Assembly: GCF_001571345.1 (NCBI RefSeq)
Contig: NZ_BCTP01000024.1
Coordinates: 1 to 45,641 of the forward strand
DNA from: Komagataeibacter xylinus NBRC 15237
GTDB lineage: Bacteria; Pseudomonadota; Alphaproteobacteria; Acetobacterales; Acetobacteraceae
Length of the DNA stretch: 45,641 nt
Direction of reading: 5' to 3'
Below, one piece after another: positions 8,661 to 16,442 of the stretch. Under the pieces are notes generated by a model. That model made no database searches, was not told where the DNA came from, and saw only the letters and a program-made list of their open reading frames with translations. Position 1 is the stretch's first letter. The number at the start of each line of letters is the position of its first letter. Both the position numbers and the translations under genes were made by a program.

Positions 8661-8674
8661 ATGATATACATCAA
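8661..8674. promoter_or_regulatory. FNR/FixK-like box, 9 of 10 positions
   Basis: ATGAT-ATAC-ATCAA differs from the FNR consensus TTGAT-N4-ATCAA at one base. It lies 11 bp past the palindrome and about 180 bp before ATG 8853. Oxygen-linked control of the downstream unit is inference. Confidence 0.45.
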
Positions 8675-8852
8675 TACGGCATCAAACGATCCATCATGCA
8701 GGCCTCACCCCCCTAACAAGGCGCATGCCGTATCCCCCATGTGACCCGCCCCCATCCACTGTGGCGCATGGTTCCACGCGGCGCAGGCCCCTCCTGCCCG
8801 CTCCACCACCAGTACCAACCGTTCTGGCCACAGATACTTCAAGGACCGTCCG

Positions 8853-9848
8853 ATGCGTGAAACACGTACCGCCCTGGCTGCCTGGCATCTGCAGCATTCC
8901 CGCCCCGAATGCCTGGTAAGCTACTTCGACCCCTGGCAGCCCGTGGCTCGGCAGCTTGACCTGCTGGCCAGCCGCTTCGGGGCCGTAAAAGCCCTGTGCG
9001 ATGCCGAACGCGACAGCCTCGCCACCGAGGATGACGCGTTGGCGCAACTGCGTGATTCGCTGGCCTTTCACCTGCTCAGGGCCTGCGTGTGGTGGCAGGT
9101 CGATTTCTCGCCCCGCGCCGTAACGGGGCTGTCGGCGCCCAAGTTCATGGAGCATGCCCACCGCCATACCGCACGGCATGTGGATGACGAGACGATGCTC
9201 GATGTCATGACATGGCAGCATTACATGCACCGCGCCGATAGCGGCCACATCATGGTGACCGGCACCGACCCGCTCTATCGCGGCAACACCACCATCGTGT
9301 ACGGCATCGACGGGCATCGGGGCTTCCGCTTTGGCATGCAGCGCCCCGGCCAGCCACTGGCGTGGAACGACATCACCCATCCGGATTTCATCGCCGCCAG
9401 CCTCAACGCCCGCGCGCTGCACTGCCTGATCGAGACGGAATGCGCCGCCATTGGCGAATGGGACCAGGCGCGTGAGGAGCATATCCAGGCCGCCCGCCAC
9501 CACGCCCGGCACTTCCACATCGTGGGGCAGGCCGATCCCGTGGCGCGCTATGCGCGCGCCCTGGAGCAGTTCAGCCGGTGCCAGTCGCGTTTCGGGCGCT
9601 TTGCGTTCGAGAACATCGTCAACCACATGGCCTTTGCCGTAGCCCACGCCGCCCATGAGCAGGGGCTGAGCCTTGCCGAACTCCTGCACCAGGGCGACGG
9701 GCACCCGGTCAGCCCCAACATGGTCGACAGCCTGAAGCGGCGCGCGCACGCCCATGTCACCACCGGCACCGACCCGCTGCGCCAGGCGCAGTACGTGGCC
9801 ATGCTCAACCGGGTTGAAACCGGCTTCGCCCTCTCGGGCGGGCAATAA
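8853..9848 (+). CDS. Hypothetical protein, 331 aa, partner of tandem AAA+ ATPase
   Basis: I do not recognise a family. The protein is soluble-looking, without signal peptide or membrane segments, and rich in His, Trp and Arg: FHLLRACVWWQVDFSPRA near residue 75 and ARHHARHFHIVGQADP near 210-225. The His-rich stretch could bind metal or nucleotide, but no recognised motif is present. The AAA+ gene starts 102 bp after the stop, separated by an imperfect hairpin. A 557-aa antisense frame (8694-10367) spans this gene but lacks family features, so I read the plus strand. The AT-rich upstream region with an FNR-like box suggests regulated expression. Confidence 0.65.
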   Translation: MRETRTALAAWHLQHSRPECLVSYFDPWQPVARQLDLLASRFGAVKALCDAERDSLATEDDALAQLRDSLAFHLLRACVWWQVDFSPRAVTGLSAPKFMEHAHRHTARHVDDETMLDVMTWQHYMHRADSGHIMVTGTDPLYRGNTTIVYGIDGHRGFRFGMQRPGQPLAWNDITHPDFIAASLNARALHCLIETECAAIGEWDQAREEHIQAARHHARHFHIVGQADPVARYARALEQFSRCQSRFGRFAFENIVNHMAFAVAHAAHEQGLSLAELLHQGDGHPVSPNMVDSLKRRAHAHVTTGTDPLRQAQYVAMLNRVETGFALSGGQ

Positions 9849-9862
9849 GAGGCCATAAGACC

Positions 9863-9894
9863 GGGGGGAAGAGAAAACATATTCTTCTCCCCCC
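9863..9894 (+). terminator. Imperfect hairpin between the two unit genes
   Basis: GGGGGGA...GAA pairs with TTC...TCCCCCC around a short A-rich loop, with a two-base mismatch in the stem. No T-run follows, so it may attenuate rather than terminate, or protect the mRNA end. It lies 15 bp after the stop of the 331-aa protein. Confidence 0.35.
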
Positions 9895-9950
9895 ACGACA
9901 TCCGGGCCTGCACTCCCTATATTCAGCAGGAATAGCAGGAGACCCGATAT

Positions 9951-12041
9951 ATGGCATTGGCCAAAAGCAGACGACCGGCACCCCGCCGCAGGACGGTACA
10001 GCCCCGCTCGCCGCGCGTTCGCGGCGAGACACGCCGCCTGCTGGAAATGCTGTGCGTGCTGCATGGGTCGATCCATCGCGGATCGCGTGATGCCGGTGCC
10101 CTCGTGCGCTGCGTGGTGCAGGCCCAGCCCGATCTTGGCCTGCCCGACAAGGACCTGCCCGCCGCCCCCCGCCATGATGGCGAGAACCCGCCCACCGCCA
10201 CGGAATGGAAGCGCCTGGGCCATGCGCTGGAGGAAATCCGCCTCCAGCACATGAACGACCGGGGCTACGTGGATGCCTGGCTTGATGAACTCAGCCATGC
10301 CACCGGCCTTGGCAGCGTGGCCAGCGAGGTGCTCGGCCTTGCCATGTGCTACCGCCTGAACGGGCATTTCGAGCAGTTATGGGATGATCTGTGCGAGAAC
10401 CGCTCGCGCGGGCCATTCCTGTGCGAGGACATTCCGCTGCTGCACCTGCTGCTCGGCCAGGAGGAGGACGCGATTGCCACCGCCCTCGCCCCCGATGGCC
10501 AGTTGCGCATGAGCGGCCTGATGACCGTGGACGAGGATGGCGACATCACGCTCCTGCCCCGGCTGATGGCGCTGATGAACCGCCGCGCCAGCGTGGTGGG
10601 CGATATCCGCTCCATGCTGCTCGGCCAGCCCCGCACGGCCACCCTGCCGTGGGAGGCCTTTGCCCATCTGGGCCAGCAGGCCGAGATTGCGGCCAAGCTG
10701 CTCAAGGCGGCGGTCGCCACCCATGCCAGCGGCATCAACATCCTGCTTTATGGGCCGCCGGGCACCGGCAAGACCGAGTTCGCGGCCACCCTCGCGCGGC
10801 ATATAGGGGCGACGCTGTACCCCGTGGGCGAGGCCGACAGCGCGGGCGATGAACCCTCGCGCCATGAGCGCCTGGCCGACCTGCGGTGCAGCACGCGCCT
10901 GCTGCGCAACACCGAGTCCATCCTTCTGTTCGATGAGGCGGAGGACCTGTTTACCTCCAGCCTGTTCGACGCGCCGCAATCCTACAGCCGCGTGTTCTTC
11001 CACCGCCTGCTCGAGCAGGGGGGCACGCCGGTCATCTGGACCGCCAACGACCTTGATACCCTTGGCCCCGCCATTGCCCGGCGCATGGCGCTGTGCATCG
11101 AGGTGCGCCAGCCCGGCATCGGCGTGCGCACGCGGCTATGGCAGGACATGGCACGTGAGGAGAAAGTGGCCCTCGCCCCGCAGGATGCGGCCGACCTTGC
11201 GCGCACCATACCGGCGGCACCCGGCATCTTTCGCAACGCCCTGCGCTCCACCCACCTTGCAGGCGGCGATTCGGGCATGGCCAGCCTGATCGCCACCGGC
11301 ATTGCACGCGCCGCCGCGGGCGGGCAGATGCCCATGCCATCACAGCCCGACGTGACGGATTATGACGCGACCCTCATCAACGCCGATTGCGACCTGCAGG
11401 CGCTGACAAAACGCCTCGCCCGCCCCGGAGCGCCCCGTGCGGTCTCCCTCCTGCTGTCCGGGCCGCCGGGTTCGGGCAAGAGCGCGTATGCTCGCCATCT
11501 GGCCGCCGAGATGGACATGCCGGTGCTGCAAAAGCGCGCCTCCGACCTGCTGGACAAATATGTGGGCCAGAGCGAGCAGCAGATTGCCGCAGCCTTTGCC
11601 GAAGCGTGCGACAGCGGGGCGTTTTTGATCATTGACGAAGCCGACAGCCTGCTTGGCGACCGCCGCTCCGCCGAGCGGTCATGGGAGATCAGTCAGGTCA
11701 ACGAGATGCTGACCTGGATGGAGCAGCACCCGCTGCCATTCGCCTGCACCACCAACCTGGTGGAAAAGCTGGACCCGGCCAGCATGCGGCGCTTCCTGTT
11801 CCGCGCGCGTTTTGGCTACCTGAACGCGGTGCAGGCGGCGCATGCGTTCTCGCGCTTTTTCGGGCAGGAGGCACCTGCTGCCCTGCGGCACCTGCACACC
11901 CTCGTACCATCAGACTTCGCGCTGGTGCTGCGCCGGGCGCGGCTGCTCGATGAAAACCCCACGCCGGACGAACTGCTCGAGCGCCTGCGCGCGGAAACCG
12001 CAGGCCGCGAGGGCAACCGCAAGATCGGTTTCCTTTCCTGA
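9951..12041 (+). CDS. Tandem AAA+ ATPase, 696 aa
   Basis: Two complete AAA+ modules follow a helical N-terminal region of about 240 aa. Module 1: Walker A GPPGTGKT (268-275), Walker B ILLFDEAED (324-332), sensor-1 Asn in WTAND (363-367) and paired Arg in IARRM (375-379). Module 2: Walker A GPPGSGKS (504-511), pore-loop-like YVGQSE (537-542), Walker B LIIDEAD (559-565), sensor-1 Asn602 and Arg finger candidates RRFLFR (613-618). All catalytic residues look intact, so both rings could hydrolyse ATP and remodel a protein partner. The start is supported by AGGAG 10 bp upstream. No protease domain is present. The adjacent 331-aa unknown protein is the obvious candidate substrate or adaptor. Confidence 0.85.
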   Translation: MALAKSRRPAPRRRTVQPRSPRVRGETRRLLEMLCVLHGSIHRGSRDAGALVRCVVQAQPDLGLPDKDLPAAPRHDGENPPTATEWKRLGHALEEIRLQHMNDRGYVDAWLDELSHATGLGSVASEVLGLAMCYRLNGHFEQLWDDLCENRSRGPFLCEDIPLLHLLLGQEEDAIATALAPDGQLRMSGLMTVDEDGDITLLPRLMALMNRRASVVGDIRSMLLGQPRTATLPWEAFAHLGQQAEIAAKLLKAAVATHASGINILLYGPPGTGKTEFAATLARHIGATLYPVGEADSAGDEPSRHERLADLRCSTRLLRNTESILLFDEAEDLFTSSLFDAPQSYSRVFFHRLLEQGGTPVIWTANDLDTLGPAIARRMALCIEVRQPGIGVRTRLWQDMAREEKVALAPQDAADLARTIPAAPGIFRNALRSTHLAGGDSGMASLIATGIARAAAGGQMPMPSQPDVTDYDATLINADCDLQALTKRLARPGAPRAVSLLLSGPPGSGKSAYARHLAAEMDMPVLQKRASDLLDKYVGQSEQQIAAAFAEACDSGAFLIIDEADSLLGDRRSAERSWEISQVNEMLTWMEQHPLPFACTTNLVEKLDPASMRRFLFRARFGYLNAVQAAHAFSRFFGQEAPAALRHLHTLVPSDFALVLRRARLLDENPTPDELLERLRAETAGREGNRKIGFLS

Positions 12042-12431
12042 AAATAAAGGTAACGCCCGGAAAGCGTCATCCCCTGCCTTTCACCCCCGCTGTCACACGC
12101 CGCCATCCATCAGGTGCCGCGACTTCCATGGGCATGCCACGGGTTGGTCCCGGATCTCCAAAACCCAGGGCGGACATGAACCGGAACCAAACCGTGACAT
12201 GTCCGGCATCGCCTGCAACATGACGGGGCCGTTTTTCGTTGCGGGTACGCCTCCCTCACAAAGAGTTGGATTCCGGTTCCCCGCGCATGGGTCGAGACTG
12301 CATGCCCGTCATATCGCGCCCGGGTCATGGCGGACGGGGGCGGCATCCGGGCGACCGGCCGATGCATCGCAGTCCCGCCATCGCATACCCACGCACGACA
12401 GTACGCCTCCGTCGAAAAGGAAATCCATCCC
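12042..12431. other. 390-bp intergenic region upstream of sodC
   Basis: No supported gene. It contains an 8-bp inverted repeat CGGACATG (12171-12178) / CATGTCCG (12198-12205) that could be a hairpin or operator, and should carry the sodC promoter. Reading frames through it overlap in all phases and lack ribosome-binding sites. No repeat of the R family is present after the AAA+ gene. Confidence 0.45.
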
Positions 12432-12992
12432 ATGTCCACCCGACGTCTCCGCCTTTCTGGCCTGTTTTCCCTCGGCCTGCTTTCCCTTGCCAGCGGCTAC
12501 GCCGCGTTCGCCACACCCGCCCGGGCCGCCGATACGGCATCGGGCGCCCTGATGGGCACGGACGGCACGGCGCGGGGGTCGATCCATGTGACAGCGGCAC
12601 CGAAGGGGGTGCTGCTGCGTATCGAGGCCACCGGGATGATCCCTGGCTGGCACGGCGTGCATTTCCATGAAAAAGGCATCTGCGGCCCGCCGAAATTCAC
12701 CGATGCGGGCGCGCATGTCCATACGGCGACGCCGGTGGTCCATGGCCTGCTGAACGCCAATGCGAACGATGCGGGAGACCTGCCCAACATCTTCGTTGGA
12801 CAGGACGGCAACGCGACGGTCGAACTGTATTCGACGCTGGTGACCCTTAACGGTACGGACGGCCACCCGGGGCTGCTCGATTCCGATGGGTCCGCCCTTG
12901 TCATCCACGCCAACCCCGATGATTACCGCACGCAGCCGATTGGCGGGTCGGGCGACCGCGTGGCCTGCGCCGTCATTCACCAGGGCGGGTAG
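12432..12992 (+). CDS. sodC: Periplasmic Cu,Zn superoxide dismutase
   Basis: SodC converts superoxide to hydrogen peroxide and oxygen in the periplasm. ATG 12432 is chosen because it is preceded by AAGGAAA and gives a standard Sec signal peptide (about residues 1-32, cleavage after ATPARA). The 186-aa protein keeps the metal ligands: His77 and His79 (HFHEKG), His95 (GAHVH), His104 (VVHG), Asp116 (AGDLPN) and His159 (VIHANPDDYRTQP). The disulfide cysteines are Cys84 and Cys179 (GDRVACAVI). The zinc subloop has VHTATPVV where the family usually has a short N-P-x segment. It stands alone; repeat R2 follows. Confidence 0.93.
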   Translation: MSTRRLRLSGLFSLGLLSLASGYAAFATPARAADTASGALMGTDGTARGSIHVTAAPKGVLLRIEATGMIPGWHGVHFHEKGICGPPKFTDAGAHVHTATPVVHGLLNANANDAGDLPNIFVGQDGNATVELYSTLVTLNGTDGHPGLLDSDGSALVIHANPDDYRTQPIGGSGDRVACAVIHQGG

Positions 12993-13037
12993 CCGATCAG
13001 GCACCGTTGGGACGCAGCCCACCGTAATGAGGCAATG

Positions 13038-13090
13038 AAAACTTCCGGGTGCCGCATCTTTTCAAAAAGGCGGCACCCCAAAACTTCTGT
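13038..13090. repeat. Cloverleaf repeat copy R2, single-hairpin form
   Basis: A short form with outer arm AAACTTCCGGGTGCCGC facing GGCGGCACCCC.AAAACTT around a TTTTCAAAAA centre. Lies between the convergent sodC and phosphatase-like genes and touches the stop of the latter. Confidence 0.75.
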
Positions 13091-13936
13091 TTACTGGGGC
13101 GGGTGGGCCGCGGCGTCGGCCTCGATGGCGCATTCGGCGGCAGGGGGGGCGGCCATGGTGGCGTGCAGCGCCGTCACCTCCGCCCGCGCGGCATCCATTT
13201 CCTGCCTGAAGCCATCATCCTGCTCCATGGCCGAATACAGCACGCCGCCATTGAGCCACCCCGCCGCGACATCGGTCTGCCACTGCACGCCACACACCAC
13301 GCGGCTCTCGCCAAACACGCGGGCGCGCTGCATGATCGCAGCCGTGCGATCAGGCAGGATATCGGACAGGATCAGCCCCGTCACCCAGCCCAGCGTGGCG
13401 TGGAGCGAGGGGTAGGACGGATCACGCTTGAGGTCGGCGCGCAGTGGAATACAGGTGGGAAGTTCAGCCTCGGTAAAGGGGCGGGGGCGATTCCATAGCG
13501 CCTTCTCGGCATTGACGGCAGGTGTGAGGCGCTTTTCGATCCGCGCCACAAGGCCCACGAGTTCGGGCAACTGCTCGGGCGGCAGGGTAAAGCCCGCGGC
13601 ACACGAAAAGGCCGAGACCATATGCGCGGGCGTATCGCGGTTATCGGCCTGCGCGAGTTTCCACCGTGGCGTGCCTTCAAGGGCGCGGGTGGCGGCAAAG
13701 ATGGAGGCATCGGCCGCGCGCTGCGCCGTGTCCGGGCCGGGCGGGGGTGGCAGGAACACCTGCCCGTCAGGCAAAGGCGGGCCTGCGGGCACATCGGCCT
13801 GCGCTGCAGGGTGGGCATGGGCGGCGTGATGAGGGGCATGCGGATGCGCCCGGGCCGCCACAGGCGGCATGGCCAGCAGCCCCATTGCGGCACAGGCAGC
13901 CAGCCCGCGCGCCATGGCAGAACGATCGAGACGCAT
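13091..13936 (-). CDS. Class A acid phosphatase-like (PAP2) protein, catalytic His replaced
   Basis: A secreted 281-aa protein with signal peptide (about 1-30, VAARA) and a His-rich mature N-terminus (HPHAPHHAAHAH). The vanadium-phosphatase fold motifs are present: K-x6-RP at 145-153 (KALWNRPRP), PSxH at 176-179 (PSLH, where PSGH is usual) and SR-x5-x-x3-D at 211-222. In the last motif the residue expected to be the nucleophilic His is Gln218 (SRVVCGVQWQTD; codon CAG). Class A acid phosphatases hydrolyse phosphomonoesters in the periplasm; this one may be inactive or have another role. The start is supported by ACAGGAAC upstream. A single base error (CAC versus CAG) should be excluded. Confidence 0.88.
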   Translation of the reverse strand: MRLDRSAMARGLAACAAMGLLAMPPVAARAHPHAPHHAAHAHPAAQADVPAGPPLPDGQVFLPPPPGPDTAQRAADASIFAATRALEGTPRWKLAQADNRDTPAHMVSAFSCAAGFTLPPEQLPELVGLVARIEKRLTPAVNAEKALWNRPRPFTEAELPTCIPLRADLKRDPSYPSLHATLGWVTGLILSDILPDRTAAIMQRARVFGESRVVCGVQWQTDVAAGWLNGGVLYSAMEQDDGFRQEMDAARAEVTALHATMAAPPAAECAIEADAAAHPPQ

Positions 13937-14102
13937 CTTGTTCCTGTCAGTTCACCTTTTGCCGCAGGCCACGGCGACACCCTGCCCATAGCATGAGGCG
14001 CAGAAGGGACAAATGCCACAACGCCCCCCTGCGGGCCAGACGCATCTTCTGCCCCGGCGGGTTTTATGGCATGCTGCACCAACAAGCTGGAGGCACGCCC
14101 CG

Positions 14103-14312
14103 ATGAACCGCAGAAACCCGATATGGCCCACCACCGTCAGCCCCGTGCGGATCGGGCTGTGCGTGATCGGGCTGACGCTGGTGCTCGTCCAGTTCATTCA
14201 CGGGCTGAACATCAGCCCCGATGCCATGCCGGGTCAGGTCATGTTCCATATCGCCATGCTGGCCCTTGGTGCCATCGTGTTCGTGGCCGGCATGTGGGGC
14301 CCGTCGCTTTAA
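14103..14312 (+). CDS. Small two-helix membrane protein, 69 aa
   Basis: ATG 14103 has a good ribosome-binding site (TGGAGG, 9 bp upstream), which sets the start well inside a longer open frame. The protein has a short basic N-terminus (MNRRNP) and two hydrophobic helices (about 17-36, IGLCVIGLTLVLVQFIHGL, and 45-65, MFHIAMLALGAIVFVAGMW) joined by a polar turn. It is therefore predicted to be a hairpin in the inner membrane. I know no function for it. It is divergent from the phosphatase-like gene and convergent with the SDR. Confidence 0.65.
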   Translation: MNRRNPIWPTTVSPVRIGLCVIGLTLVLVQFIHGLNISPDAMPGQVMFHIAMLALGAIVFVAGMWGPSL

Positions 14313-14373
14313 GAGAAATTATTGGAAAGTAATAAGAGCCTATTTGAAAATAACTCATTGATAAAAAATAATA

Positions 14374-14426
14374 AAAGTTTTTGGGCGTCGCCTTTTCTGG
14401 AAAAAAGCGACACCCGGAAACCTTCA
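14374..14426. repeat. Cloverleaf repeat copy R3, single-hairpin form
   Basis: The stem reads GTCGCC/GCGAC rather than GCCGCC/GGCGGC: the C-to-T change on one arm is matched by G-to-A on the other. It lies between the convergent small membrane protein and SDR genes. Confidence 0.75.
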
Positions 14427-14431
14427 TGGGT

Positions 14432-15196
14432 TCAGCGACCGCCCGATACCGTCATGACGCTACCGGTCATGTACGATGATGCGGGCGAAAGCAGGAACGC
14501 CACCGCCTGCGCAATTTCATCCACATGGCCCACGCGGCCCATGGGCACCACGGTTTCAGCCAGTTTTGCGGTTTCGGGGGGGACCATGTCGGTCGCGGTC
14601 AGGCCGGGGGCCACCGCGTTGACGCGTATCCCCTCGCGCGCGACCTCATTGGCCAGGCCGCGCGTAAACGCCTCGACCGCAGCCTTGGTGGCAGCATAGG
14701 GCACAAGCCCCGGCAGGCCGCCCAATCGCGCCGCAACGGAAGACAGGTTCACGATCACGCCGCCCCTGCCGCCGTGGCGGGTGGACATGCGGCGCACCGC
14801 CTCGCCCGCTGCCAGCATGGTGGCGCGGACATTGATGTCGAACAGTGCATCAAGCGTCTCGGCGGTCTGTTCTTCCACCCGCACCTTGGTGCCGGTCACG
14901 CCCGCGTTGTTGACCAGCCCCCAGAGCGGCCCGAGTTCATGCGCGCGTGTGAACAGGGCGCGGATCTCACCTGGCCGGGAAAGGTCGGCCCTGATGGCCA
15001 TCGCGCGGCCACCACGTTCGGTAATGGCGCGGGCCAGCGCCTCGGCCCGAGCAGCGTTGGTGGCGTAATTGATGGCCACCGCATGCCCCTCACGCGCAAG
15101 CAGGGTGCTGATGGCATGGCCAATGCCCCGGCTGCCCCCCGTTACGATCACGACGCCGGGCGTCTGGGCCGGGGCGGGGGAATGGGCATCGTTCAT
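14432..15196 (-). CDS. Short-chain dehydrogenase/reductase, FabG-like
   Basis: A classical SDR of 254 aa that would oxidise or reduce a carbonyl/alcohol with NAD(P). It has the Rossmann motif TGGSRGIG (19-26), NNAG (96-99), catalytic Ser152/153, Tyr167 and Lys171 (YxxxK as YAATK), and the C-terminal SYMTGSVMTVSGG that often closes FabG-like enzymes. A short Pro/Ala-rich N-terminal extension precedes the fold. The similarity to 3-oxoacyl-ACP reductase is general, and acetic acid bacteria use many such SDRs on sugars and polyols, so the substrate stays open. It lies behind the YidB-like gene on the same strand, separated by a strong hairpin. Confidence 0.85.
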   Translation of the reverse strand: MNDAHSPAPAQTPGVVIVTGGSRGIGHAISTLLAREGHAVAINYATNAARAEALARAITERGGRAMAIRADLSRPGEIRALFTRAHELGPLWGLVNNAGVTGTKVRVEEQTAETLDALFDINVRATMLAAGEAVRRMSTRHGGRGGVIVNLSSVAARLGGLPGLVPYAATKAAVEAFTRGLANEVAREGIRVNAVAPGLTATDMVPPETAKLAETVVPMGRVGHVDEIAQAVAFLLSPASSYMTGSVMTVSGGR

Positions 15197-15251
15197 GAAA
15201 TCATCCTGCCTGGTGTGGGGTGTCTGATCAGGGGATCATAGGCCCCTGCCC

Positions 15252-15288
15252 CCGCCTGCAAACAGGAAAAAGGCCCGTTTGCAGGCGG
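15252..15288 (-). terminator. 12-bp perfect inverted repeat between YidB-like gene and SDR
   Basis: CCGCCTGCAAAC (15252-15263) and GTTTGCAGGCGG (15277-15288) form a perfect 12-bp stem with a 13-nt loop, 11 bp after the YidB-like stop. There is no T-run behind it, so it may stabilise mRNA or give partial termination. Confidence 0.45.
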
Positions 15289-15298
15289 CCAGCGTATA

Positions 15299-15655
15299 TC
15301 AGCCATCCAGTCGCGCAAGGTGAGGCAGCAGGTCGCTCAGCCCCTTGATGGTGGCAGGGCGTGACAGACCTGTTTCATTTGAGAACCGGTCAATGACGGG
15401 ATCGGGGATCAGGGTCGTGACCACGCTTTCATCAACCGGTGTGTTGGTGGGGTGGGTTTCCCAGCGGATGACCTGATCTTCCAGCCCGGCCTTGCGGGCG
15501 CGGGCATGCAGGTCCTTGCGGCCGGGGCTGTTGGCATTGCCCATATAGGCAATGACCGCGCTCATCAGGCCCGATGTATCGGTGCGGGCGCCGGTCAACA
15601 CATCAGCAACCTTGCCTGCGGCCTGTCCGATCTGATCAGTACGGGTGGTAGCCAT
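15299..15655 (-). CDS. YidB-like (DUF937-type) protein, 118 aa
   Basis: A small soluble protein whose second half resembles the YidB family: a segment with GLEDQVIRW followed by PDPVIDRFSNETGLSRPATIKGLSDLLPHL, matching the helix pattern in which a region like L-A-x-x-x-G-L-S precedes LLP. YidB proteins have no firmly assigned role; some are stress- or envelope-linked. The N-terminus starts MATTRTDQIG with a ribosome-binding site (AAAGGAGC) just upstream. It precedes the SDR on the same strand. The family call is from pattern memory and moderate in strength. Confidence 0.55.
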   Translation of the reverse strand: MATTRTDQIGQAAGKVADVLTGARTDTSGLMSAVIAYMGNANSPGRKDLHARARKAGLEDQVIRWETHPTNTPVDESVVTTLIPDPVIDRFSNETGLSRPATIKGLSDLLPHLARLDG

Positions 15656-15808
15656 GGTTTATGCTCCTTTGTGGTCTGACGTTGTGGTCATGACAGGCCA
15701 ACGAGGGCGGGGCGGCATTCGTGCCATCACGGATTTATGAAGACTATCGTGTATTTTTCAGGGAACTTTTAAAACGCACCCTTCGCGGCCCTGTTATGAC
15801 AAAAAGGG

Positions 15809-15836
15809 TTGACAGTTGTAGCAAACTGCAATGCGC
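15809..15836 (+). promoter_or_regulatory. Candidate promoter element upstream of the Cys-rich protein
   Basis: A perfect -35 hexamer TTGACA (15809-15814) is followed by an inverted repeat CAGTT/AACTG. The expected -10 position is not a good TATAAT match, so this may be an activator-dependent or chance site. It lies about 75 bp before ATG 15888. Confidence 0.3.
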
Positions 15837-15887
15837 TGTGATGCGGCAAGACCACGCGACGACCTTGAACACAGAGGAGAAAACGCA

Positions 15888-16205
15888 ATGCGACGCCTGC
15901 CCGATGCCCGGCGCTCCACCACACATGGACTGCTTGCGCTCGTCTGTGTGGCTACGGGTGCTGCCTGCGCCCTGTCGCCCGCCCATGCGACCGAGCGTGG
16001 GGATCAGGCCAGCGCGTGCAAGGGCGATGTATTCAGGCTCTGCTTTCTCGACATTCCGAACGAAAAGCTGATGACGGAATGCCTGGAAAGCAAGCTTGAC
16101 CAGCTCTCGCCCAGATGCCGGGCCATGTTCGAGGATGATGGCCAACCCGAGCCCACCGGCACGCCCGCGCAGCCTGTGCCGCCAGCAGCCCCTGCCCCGC
16201 GCTGA
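15888..16205 (+). CDS. Secreted Cys-rich small protein, 105 aa
   Basis: ATG 15888 is preceded by AGAGGAG and gives a signal peptide (about residues 1-34, ending SPAHA). The mature part has the pattern C-x-GDVFRLC-x9-ITC-like CLESKLDQLSPRCRAMF: four Cys with LSP before the last, resembling a cysteine-rich (GLG1-type) repeat unit seen in small periplasmic proteins of alphaproteobacteria. A Pro/Ala-rich tail follows. A periplasmic, disulfide-bonded protein is predicted; function is unknown. Repeat R4 follows. Confidence 0.7.
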   Translation: MRRLPDARRSTTHGLLALVCVATGAACALSPAHATERGDQASACKGDVFRLCFLDIPNEKLMTECLESKLDQLSPRCRAMFEDDGQPEPTGTPAQPVPPAAPAPR

Positions 16206-16235
16206 AAACGTGCCGCTGCGCGGCCGGACCGAATT

Positions 16236-16312
16236 TTCTGGTGGTGCCTTTTTTCAAAAAGCGTCGAAGAAGGCGGCCATTTTGAAAAAAGGCACCACCC
16301 AGGAACTTTTAT
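16236..16312. repeat. Cloverleaf repeat copy R4, diverged
   Basis: Outer arms CTGGTGGTGCC and GGCACCACCCAGG pair with each other. The interior (TTTTTTCAAAAA, GAAGAAGGCGG) is rearranged. It lies 3' of the Cys-rich protein gene and before photolyase. Confidence 0.7.
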
Positions 16313-16442
16313 TATTTTTTATCAACGGGTTGTTTTCAAATAGTCTCTGCAACAGGAAAAATGGCGGCGACAGGGCGGTTATTTGACGGCCTGCCATTTG
16401 TACCCCACACAAACAGCCTGTCTTTTCTGGAACAGGGTCGTC

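Larger units (their letters stand above)
8436..8852. other. 417-bp divergent intergenic region (panB / unknown-AAA unit)
   Basis: No convincing gene. The stretch 8620-8700 is strikingly AT-rich against the GC-rich background and holds two candidate operators, annotated separately at 8626-8650 and 8661-8674. The promoters of panB (minus) and of the gene at 8853 (plus) should lie here. Short frames through it lack ribosome-binding sites and similarity. Confidence 0.6.

Noticed and set aside
8694-10367. 557-aa open frame on the minus strand
   Set aside because: It is antisense to the 331-aa gene and the start of the AAA+ gene, has no family motifs, and such long mirror frames are expected in GC-rich DNA.
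12239-12670. 143-aa plus-strand frame overlapping the sodC start
   Set aside because: Out of frame with sodC, which has the signal peptide, metal ligands and ribosome-binding site; the overlapping frame has none.
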